Of a stretch of DNA of 35,854 nt, positions 30,093-35,854 are shown one piece after another. Where the stretch lies: the NCBI GenBank assembly GCA_009693505.1, contig SHXD01000030.1, positions 1 to 35,854 on the forward strand, given 5' to 3'. Origin of the DNA: Limnohabitans sp. (GTDB lineage: Bacteria; Pseudomonadota; Gammaproteobacteria; Burkholderiales; Burkholderiaceae_C). The position numbers were made by a program, and so were the translations under genes. Position 1 is the stretch's first letter. The number at the start of each line of letters is the position of its first letter. The notes below the pieces were generated by a model. It did no database searches. It saw only the letters and a list, made by a program, of their open reading frames with translations, and was not told the origin of the DNA.

Positions 30093-30215
30093 AGGTGTCA
30101 GAAATTAGGTCAGAAGGCACAACTCGTGCCACAAGTCTCCATGTTAACCGACCCGAGGGCCCCATCAGGCTGGAAAACACCTGAGATTGAACTCAAAAAC
30201 AGCCCACAATTGCCG

Positions 30216-30221
30216 GATAAT
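30216..30221 (+). promoter_or_regulatory. Candidate -10 element directly before dapC
   Basis: GATAAT matches five of six -10 positions and ends six bases before the dapC ATG, so transcription would begin at or next to the start codon. No good -35 is seen at 16-18 bases upstream; TTGAAC at 30187-30192 is 23 bases away. No Shine-Dalgarno is visible in the same stretch. Confidence 0.3.
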
Positions 30222-30227
30222 TCGGGC

Positions 30228-31439
30228 ATGAATCCCCTCTTGGCTACCCTAAAACCCTACCCCTTCGAGCGTCTTCGCCAATTGTTCGCAACGGTAACCC
30301 CACCCACAGACCGCGCGCACATTAGTTTAGGCATTGGCGAGCCCAAACACGCAACGCCCGAATTCATCAAAACCGCCCTGAAAGCGTCGCTTGATACAGC
30401 ACTGTCTGGATATCCAGCCACTGCCGGTGAATTGCCCATGCGGGAGGCGTGTGCCCAATGGCTCCAGCGCAGATACCGCATTGAAATTCAAGCCAGTACA
30501 CAAATTTTGCCCGTCAATGGTTCAAGAGAGGCCTTGTTTTCCCTAGCTCAAGCGGTCATAGACCCTACAAAACCCGGTGCACGTGTTGTCAGCCCTAATC
30601 CCTTCTATCAAATTTACGAAGGTGCAACGCTTTTGGGAGGTGCCGAACCCTATTACGTGGCCAATGCGCCTGAAAACGACTTCTCAGCCGACTGGCAGTT
30701 AGTTCCTGAGGCTGTTTGGCGCACAACCCAACTCGTTTTTGTTTGCTCACCCGGAAACCCTACCGGAAAAATCATGCCCTTGGCTGAGTGGCAAACTTTG
30801 TTCGAGCTCAGTGAAAAATATGGCTTCGTCATTGCCTCCGACGAGTGCTACAGCGAAATCTATTTTCGCAATGAACCACCCTTAGGCGGGTTAGAAGCTG
30901 CCTCTCTTTTGGGTTACAAAGAATTCAAACGTTTGATCGCCTTCACAAGCTTGTCAAAACGCAGCAACGTGCCAGGCTTGCGCAGTGGCTTTGTAGCTGG
31001 CGACGCCGCAATCATCAAAGATTTTTTACTGTATCGCACCTACCACGGCTGCGCCATGAGTGGCGTGGTTCAAGCCGCCAGCATTGCGGCTTGGAACGAC
31101 GAAGACCATGTGGTAGAAAACCGCAACCTGTACCGCACCAAATTTGCACAAGTCACGCCGGTCTTGGAAGAAGTCATGGATGTCAAACTACCCGATGCCA
31201 GTTTCTACTTGTGGGCAGGTGTCCCGGCAGCTTGGCACAACAGCGATACCGATTTTGCAAGCGAGCTCTATGCATCTGAAAATGTCACTGTGTTGCCAGG
31301 CAGCTACATTGGCCGAACCGTCAATGGACAGAACCCAGGCCAAGGTCGAGTTCGAATGGCCTTGGTAGCCGAAACGGCAGAGTGCTTGGAAGCTGCACAC
31401 CGCATGGCAAGATTCATTAAAGCAGGCAGACCCACATGA
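30228..31439 (+). CDS. dapC: Succinyldiaminopimelate aminotransferase
   Basis: PLP-dependent class I aminotransferase (403 residues) that forms N-succinyl-LL-diaminopimelate in the succinyl branch of lysine and peptidoglycan precursor synthesis. The visible motifs are [10 protein letters not shown] (35-44), NGSREALF (97-104), SPGNPTG with Asn177, [11 protein letters not shown] (203-213) and the PLP lysine Lys244 in [10 protein letters not shown]. The alternative start at 30126 adds 34 residues unlike the family, so the ATG at 30228 is taken. The assignment to DapC rather than another aminotransferase is strongly backed by the ATGA overlap with dapE, the next enzyme in the pathway. It heads a five-gene plus-strand operon. 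Confidence 0.92.
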   Translation: MNPLLATLKPYPFERLRQLFATVTPPTDRAHISLGIGEPKHATPEFIKTALKASLDTALSGYPATAGELPMREACAQWLQRRYRIEIQASTQILPVNGSREALFSLAQAVIDPTKPGARVVSPNPFYQIYEGATLLGGAEPYYVANAPENDFSADWQLVPEAVWRTTQLVFVCSPGNPTGKIMPLAEWQTLFELSEKYGFVIASDECYSEIYFRNEPPLGGLEAASLLGYKEFKRLIAFTSLSKRSNVPGLRSGFVAGDAAIIKDFLLYRTYHGCAMSGVVQAASIAAWNDEDHVVENRNLYRTKFAQVTPVLEEVMDVKLPDASFYLWAGVPAAWHNSDTDFASELYASENVTVLPGSYIGRTVNGQNPGQGRVRMALVAETAECLEAAHRMARFIKAGRPT

Positions 31440-32608
31440 GCGCCACACTTCGACTGGCTGAGCAACTGATCTCCCTGCCTTCTGTCACTCCGGTAGATGG
31501 CGGCTGTATGACATTGATCACTTCGCACCTTGAACCTTTGGGCTTTCAATGCGAAGTGATTGATTTGGGGCCAGACAACTTTCGGGTTCGAAATCTTTGG
31601 GCCAAAAAAGCGGGCACCTCTGGCCAAACCTTGGCATTTGCCGGTCACGTTGATGTCGTTCCCACAGGGCCTTTGAAGAAATGGACCAGCGATCCCTTCA
31701 CACCCACCCACCGAGACGGCAAACTGTTTGGGCGCGGAGCTAGCGACATGAAAACCTCACTGGCCGCCATGGTGGTGGCCACCCAAGAGTTTTACCAAGC
31801 ATGCCCGAAACCTGCATTAGGCATTGCATTTTTACTAACCAGTGACGAAGAGGGCCCTGCACTCGATGGCACCGCGCGCATTTGTGAAATGCTTCAAGCG
31901 CGCCAAGAAACGCCCGACTATTGCATTGTGGGAGAGCCCACATCCGTCAAACAAACAGGCGACATGATCAAGAACGGACGGCGCGGTTCTCTCAGTGGCA
32001 AATTGATCGTCAAAGGCATTCAAGGACACATTGCCTATCCGCAGTTGGCAGACAACCCTGTGCACAGCGCCGCGCCTGCGCTGGCCGAATTGGCAGCCAT
32101 GGTGTGGGATGCGGGCAATGAATTTTTTCCGCCAACCAGCTGGCAAATCAGCAACGTGCAAGCTGGCACTGGCGCCACCAATGTCATTCCAGGTGAAATG
32201 ATCATTGATTTTAACTTTCGTTTTTGCACCGAGTCCAACGAAACCTCATTGAAAAAACGTCTGACCGATGTTCTTCTGAAACATACTTTGAAGTTTGACA
32301 TTGAGTGGACGCTGGGCGGCCTGCCCTTCCTCACCACGCCAGGCACGCTTGTCAAAACCGTGCAAGAGGCTATTCATGAGGTTACAGGACTTCGAACAGA
32401 GCTGTCGACAACTGGCGGCACCAGCGATGGCCGCTTCATCGCGCAAACGTGCCCTCAAGTGATTGAAATGGGCCCGCCCAATGCCACAATTCACAAAATT
32501 GACGAACATGTGGCATTGGCCGACATTGAGCCCCTGAAAGACATTTACAAAAAGGTCTTGTTCAATTTGAACAATGCCTGCGCAATTGAGATGGGGCAAA
32601 AGCTGTAA
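31436..32608 (+). CDS. dapE: Succinyl-diaminopimelate desuccinylase
   Basis: M20-family zinc hydrolase that removes succinate to give LL-diaminopimelate. The length of 390 residues is slightly above the usual 375-380. Metal and catalytic residues are in place: His71 and Asp73 in [12 protein letters not shown], Asp104 in [10 protein letters not shown], catalytic Glu138 with Glu139 in [12 protein letters not shown], Glu167 in VGEPTS, and a C-terminal histidine in NATIHKIDE. The lid domain lies at about 185-300. Its start overlaps the dapC stop as ATGA (31436-31439). prmB begins 12 bases after its stop. Confidence 0.95.
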   Translation: MSATLRLAEQLISLPSVTPVDGGCMTLITSHLEPLGFQCEVIDLGPDNFRVRNLWAKKAGTSGQTLAFAGHVDVVPTGPLKKWTSDPFTPTHRDGKLFGRGASDMKTSLAAMVVATQEFYQACPKPALGIAFLLTSDEEGPALDGTARICEMLQARQETPDYCIVGEPTSVKQTGDMIKNGRRGSLSGKLIVKGIQGHIAYPQLADNPVHSAAPALAELAAMVWDAGNEFFPPTSWQISNVQAGTGATNVIPGEMIIDFNFRFCTESNETSLKKRLTDVLLKHTLKFDIEWTLGGLPFLTTPGTLVKTVQEAIHEVTGLRTELSTTGGTSDGRFIAQTCPQVIEMGPPNATIHKIDEHVALADIEPLKDIYKKVLFNLNNACAIEMGQKL

Positions 32609-32620
32609 GGCATCAATGCG

Positions 32621-33547
32621 ATGGATCTTAAAGAACTGATACACACTGGCGCAGATAGACTAGATGAAGCCAAAGTCGCATTTGGTCATGGCACCCTGAA
32701 TGCGCAAGATGAAGCCGCTTGGCTTGTTTTGTGGCAACTTAAATTACCATTAGATCTAGACTTCACTGAAGACATGCTGCGCACCCAGGAACGGGCAACG
32801 GCCTTGAACCTGAATCTGAATGTGGCAGATATTTCTGCGGCACACATTCAAGCTTGCCAAGCACTTATTGAGCAACGCATACAGACACGAAAACCTGCAG
32901 CCTACCTAACCCAAGAAGCTTGGCTTCAAGGCATTCCTTTTTACGTGGATGAGCGTAGCATAGTGCCGCGCAGTTTCATTGCAGAGTTGATTTCAGATGG
33001 CGCCTTTGATGCTTGGCTTGCAGAGACTTCACATTCGTTTTTAGACTTGTGTACTGGCAATGGCAGTTTGGCTGTTTTGTGTGCCATGGCCTACCCTGAA
33101 ATTGAAGTGACTGGGGCTGATATCTCAAAGGATGCCTTGGCCGTAGCCAAAATCAATGTCGAACAACACCAACTTTCAAATCGCATTCAACTTGTCGAAA
33201 GTGACGGCCTTAAAGGTCTGACGCAAACATTTGATTGCATCATTTGCAACCCGCCTTATGTGTGTGAAGCCAGCATGCAAGGACTGCCTGCCGAGTTCAA
33301 AGCAGAGCCGCTTTTGGCTTTGGCTGGCGGCACAGATGGCATGGATTTCATTCGTCAGTTATTCCTTGACTTGCCAGACCGCATGAACCATAAAGCCATT
33401 TTGGTTCTGGAAATTGGCAATGAACGCGACCACTTTGAAGCGGCTTTCCCCCGGCTTGAAGCAGTCTGGTTAGAAACCAGTGCCGGCGAAGATCAAGTCT
33501 TGTTGGTCACCAAAGAAGCGCTGCTGAAAATCGGCACCCAGCCATGA
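32621..33547 (+). CDS. prmB: Ribosomal protein L3 N5-glutamine methyltransferase
   Basis: SAM-dependent methyltransferase of 308 residues that modifies a glutamine of ribosomal protein L3. An N-terminal helical domain (about 1-95) precedes the Rossmann domain with the SAM motif LCTGNGSL at 143-150 and the catalytic NPPY at 210-213. VPRSFIAELI (115-124) is the PrmB version of the motif that in PrmC reads differently, so PrmB is preferred over the release-factor enzyme. The start at 32621 follows dapE by 12 bases. Its stop overlaps the next small gene as ATGA. Confidence 0.92.
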   Translation: MDLKELIHTGADRLDEAKVAFGHGTLNAQDEAAWLVLWQLKLPLDLDFTEDMLRTQERATALNLNLNVADISAAHIQACQALIEQRIQTRKPAAYLTQEAWLQGIPFYVDERSIVPRSFIAELISDGAFDAWLAETSHSFLDLCTGNGSLAVLCAMAYPEIEVTGADISKDALAVAKINVEQHQLSNRIQLVESDGLKGLTQTFDCIICNPPYVCEASMQGLPAEFKAEPLLALAGGTDGMDFIRQLFLDLPDRMNHKAILVLEIGNERDHFEAAFPRLEAVWLETSAGEDQVLLVTKEALLKIGTQP

Positions 33548-33819
33548 CGAGGACTTTCGGTCACAACCGTCTTTGCATACATCTCGCAATTTTTGACACG
33601 CGTGCGACAAACGTCTTAATTCGCAACTTGTTCAAAAAAGTGCAAATGGCCGGCTATGATCAACACGTTCTGAGTACATGGCAAAGCAATGTGACGGGTT
33701 TAGCGCTCTACAAAGCCTTGGGTTTCCTGCCGGTACCTTCTTTTAAAACACATCCCAATCCAGAATTGAACTTCCTCGGTCGCTTCTTGAATGCGACCGA
33801 TGCTCAAACCCTTGCATGA
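33544..33819 (+). CDS. Small GNAT-like protein, acetyltransferase C-terminal half
   Basis: A 91-residue protein that resembles only the second half of GNAT N-acetyltransferases. LIRNLFKKVQMAGYDQHVL corresponds to the helix after the acetyl-CoA loop, and the WQSNVTGLALYKALGF segment matches the widely conserved N-x-x-A-x-x-LYxxxGF motif. The usual acetyl-CoA pyrophosphate loop (R/Q-x-x-G-x-G/A) is not recognisable; the equivalent stretch reads DTRATN. The N-terminal strands are missing, and the region upstream is an intact prmB, so this is either a truncated remnant or a small stable domain. The gene fits exactly between prmB and the ABC-F gene with an ATGA overlap at both ends (33544-33547 and 33816-33819), which argues that it is really translated. 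Acetyltransferase activity is doubtful. Confidence 0.65.
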   Translation: MTRTFGHNRLCIHLAIFDTRATNVLIRNLFKKVQMAGYDQHVLSTWQSNVTGLALYKALGFLPVPSFKTHPNPELNFLGRFLNATDAQTLA

Positions 33820-35804
33820 TTCAACTGAAAAATGTCACTCTGCGCCGCAGCGCCAAAGTGTTGCTAGATGCTGCTTCCGTCACACTGAATCCTGGTGAAA
33901 AAGTGGGCTTGGTCGGTCGCAATGGCGCCGGCAAATCCACCCTTTTCGCGCTTTTCAATGGCACGTTGCACGAGGACGGTGGCGACTTCTCCATTCCCAA
34001 ACAATGGCGTTTGGCTCAAGTGGCCCAAGACATGCCAGAGACAGAAGAAAGTGCAACGGATTTTGTACTGGGCGGCGATACGCGATTAGCGGAGTTACGT
34101 GCTGTGCTTCATACGGCAGAACTTTCAGAAGATGGCATGGCCATGGCACATGCTCACGTTGACTTGGCCGATGCTGGCGAGCACGACGCTGCACCCAGAG
34201 CTCAATCTTTGATTTTGGGTTTGGGATTCCGAACAGCTGAATTGGATCACCCAGTCAACAGCTTCTCAGGTGGCTGGCGAATGCGACTGCAATTGGCACG
34301 CGCTTTAATGTGTCCCTCCGACTTGCTCATTTTGGACGAGCCCACCAACCACTTGGATTTGGACGCCTTGGTTTGGCTTGAAGCTTGGCTTAAACGCTAT
34401 ATGGGCACCATGGTCGTCATCAGCCATGACCGAGAATTTCTAGATGCCGTGACTGACGTCACGCTGCACATTGAACATGCCAAGCTCAATCGATACGGCG
34501 GCAATTACAGCGCTTTTGAAACCCTGAGATCACAGCAACTTGAATTGCAACAAGCTTCGTTCTCAAAGCAGCAAGACAAAATTGCACATTTGCAAAAGTT
34601 CATTGACCGATTCAAGGCCAAAGCCAGCAAGGCCAAACAGGCTCAGAGTCGAGTCAAGGCGCTTGAACGCATGGAAAAAATTGCGCCTGTTTTGGCCGAT
34701 GCAGATTTTACCTTTGAATTCAAAGAGCCCCAAAACTTACCCAACCCCATGCTGGCTATCACCGATGCCAATTTGGGCTATTCGGTAGATGGCATCGACA
34801 AAGTGATCGTCAAGCAAGTCAATAAATCTGTTTTGGCAGGAGAACGAATTGGCATTTTGGGTGCCAACGGTCAAGGTAAATCTACTTTGGTTAAAACCAT
34901 CGCACGCAGCATCAAGGCTTTGTCTGGCGAACTGACTGAGGGCAAGGGGCTGAATATTGGGTATTTCGCACAACAAGAACTGGACGTCTTGCATCCCGCC
35001 GACAATCCGCTGGAGCACATGATCCGCTTGGTCAAAGAACTCGGCTCTACGCCGGGACAGTCTTCCCGCGAACAAGACCTTCGAAATTTTTTAGGGACCT
35101 TTAACTTCACCGGTGACATGGTGAAGCAAAATGTGGGCTCGATGAGTGGCGGTGAAAAAGCCAGACTGGTATTGGCCATGATTGTGTGGCAGCGCCCCAA
35201 CCTTCTGTTGTTAGATGAGCCCACCAACCACTTGGACTTGGCCACACGCGAGGCTTTGTCGATGGCCTTGAATGAATTTGAAGGCACCGTCATGTTGGTC
35301 AGTCACGATCGAGCCTTGTTGCGTGCAGTTTGCGATGAGTTTTGGTTGGTAGGCCGCGGAGAAATAAAACCATTCGATGGCGATCTAGACGATTACCAGC
35401 GTTATTTGTTAGAAGAGTCCAAACGCTTGCGTGAGGAAGCCAAAAACAATGTGGCAGATGCGCCAGTTGCCATACCAACTTCTGCTAAGTCGGAGCCTCA
35501 AAAGCCTCTGAAAAAAATAGCCAACCGAACGCCAGATCAAAAAAAAGAAGATGCTCTTTTACGTCAACAGAAATCGGCGCTTCTAAAACCTTTGAAAAAA
35601 TCAATTGAGCGGGCTGATCAAAAAATTGCGACGTTAGAATTCGAAAAACTGGCCTTAGAAAGCAAGCTGGCGACACCGCTAATTCCAGCAGAAATTGCAG
35701 AGACAGGCAAGTTGCTTAAAACGGTCAACATGGCCCTTGAAGAGTTGGAAATTCAATGGCTGGCTTGGTCAGAGGAATTGGAAAGGCACAATCTTGAAGC
35801 TTGA
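33816..35804 (+). CDS. ABC-F family ATPase, YheS-like
   Basis: Soluble ABC-F protein of 662 residues with two ATPase domains and no membrane part; family members act on the ribosome. Domain 1 has Walker A GRNGAGKST at 34-42 and the signature FSGGWRMRL near 150. The linker (about 235-320) contains HLQKFIDRFKAKASKAKQAQ, the P-site tRNA interaction region. Domain 2 has Walker A GANGQGKST at 349-357 and the signature MSGGEKARL near 442. LLLDEPTNHLDL occurs twice. A charged coiled-coil C-terminal extension covers about 545-662. The match from memory is to YheS rather than EttA or Uup (FSGGWRMRL, LDLDAxxWLExWLK, IVWQRPNLLLLDEPT). The start overlaps the preceding stop as ATGA. Last gene of the operon. 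Confidence 0.92.
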   Translation: MIQLKNVTLRRSAKVLLDAASVTLNPGEKVGLVGRNGAGKSTLFALFNGTLHEDGGDFSIPKQWRLAQVAQDMPETEESATDFVLGGDTRLAELRAVLHTAELSEDGMAMAHAHVDLADAGEHDAAPRAQSLILGLGFRTAELDHPVNSFSGGWRMRLQLARALMCPSDLLILDEPTNHLDLDALVWLEAWLKRYMGTMVVISHDREFLDAVTDVTLHIEHAKLNRYGGNYSAFETLRSQQLELQQASFSKQQDKIAHLQKFIDRFKAKASKAKQAQSRVKALERMEKIAPVLADADFTFEFKEPQNLPNPMLAITDANLGYSVDGIDKVIVKQVNKSVLAGERIGILGANGQGKSTLVKTIARSIKALSGELTEGKGLNIGYFAQQELDVLHPADNPLEHMIRLVKELGSTPGQSSREQDLRNFLGTFNFTGDMVKQNVGSMSGGEKARLVLAMIVWQRPNLLLLDEPTNHLDLATREALSMALNEFEGTVMLVSHDRALLRAVCDEFWLVGRGEIKPFDGDLDDYQRYLLEESKRLREEAKNNVADAPVAIPTSAKSEPQKPLKKIANRTPDQKKEDALLRQQKSALLKPLKKSIERADQKIATLEFEKLALESKLATPLIPAEIAETGKLLKTVNMALEELEIQWLAWSEELERHNLEA

Positions 35805-35829
35805 TAAAGAGCAGCCTAGGCAGGCAAGA

Positions 35830-35854
35830 AAAAACCCCACAGAGCAAGCTTTGC
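35830..35854 (+). terminator. Left part of a probable intrinsic terminator, cut by the window end
   Basis: Twenty-six bases after the ABC-F stop a run of A is followed by CCCCACAGAGCAA, then GCT and TTGC, where the window stops. GCAA/TTGC already pair around a GCT loop, so the missing bases would have to read TCTGTGGGG and then T to complete a typical bidirectional terminator. Confidence 0.5.

Noticed and set aside
30116..30130. Dyad GGCAC-n5-GTGCC between smc and dapC as a possible operator
   Set aside because: Only five-base arms; such dyads are frequent by chance. Mentioned in the smc entry but not called as a site.

Overview
The window reads as ordinary core chromosome of a betaproteobacterium of the order Burkholderiales, most likely the family Comamonadaceae and perhaps a relatively low-GC freshwater lineage such as a Limnohabitans-like organism. 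The grounds are the protein flavour (CysB, the smc-zipA-ligA order, a Burkholderiales-type LigA, a ZipA-like division protein), the Lpt/PepA/HolC synteny and the tRNA with an encoded CCA end. The taxon is an inference; no 16S is present. I see no phage, insertion sequence, CRISPR array or defence island. Coding density is very high and no gene-free stretch exceeds 300 bases.

Left part (1-6769): a large TonB-dependent outer-membrane receptor faces a PLP-dependent Orn/Lys/Arg decarboxylase across a bidirectional terminator. A tRNA-Ser(GGA) follows, then a strong hairpin and an MFS exporter-like gene.

Peptide and amino-acid region (6790-18011): a minus-strand operon encodes a complete oligopeptide ABC importer (binding protein, two permeases, one fused double ATPase). 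It is divergent from a peptidyl-dipeptidase of the Dcp type. A minus-strand branched-chain-amino-acid-type binding lipoprotein comes next, then the minus-strand pair pepA-holC (leucyl aminopeptidase and Pol III chi subunit). Together the importer, Dcp and PepA could take peptides up and degrade them.

Envelope and sulfur region (18035-22809): lptF-lptG (LPS export permeases) diverge from pepA with only 23 bases between start codons. Then come a small CbiX-type chelatase, the LysR regulator CysB and a YbdL-like methionine aminotransferase. The last three all touch sulfur metabolism.

Chromosome maintenance operon (22806-30092, minus strand): smc, zipA-like, ligA and a peptide deformylase, closely spaced or overlapping. 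It appears to end at an intrinsic terminator embedded in the 3' end of the convergent aminotransferase gene.

Right part (30228-35804, plus strand): dapC-dapE (succinyl branch of the diaminopimelate/lysine pathway), prmB (ribosomal protein L3 methyltransferase), a 91-residue GNAT-like small protein and a YheS-type ABC-F ATPase. Three of the four junctions are ATGA stop/start overlaps, so this looks like one translationally coupled operon. The left arm of its probable terminator is cut by the window end.

No clearly new multi-gene system is visible. The items most worth a second look are the GNAT-like micro-gene bracketed by two ATGA overlaps, the terminators hidden in coding sequence or around a stop codon, the hairpin between the tRNA and the MFS gene, and the compact sulfur and peptide gene groupings.
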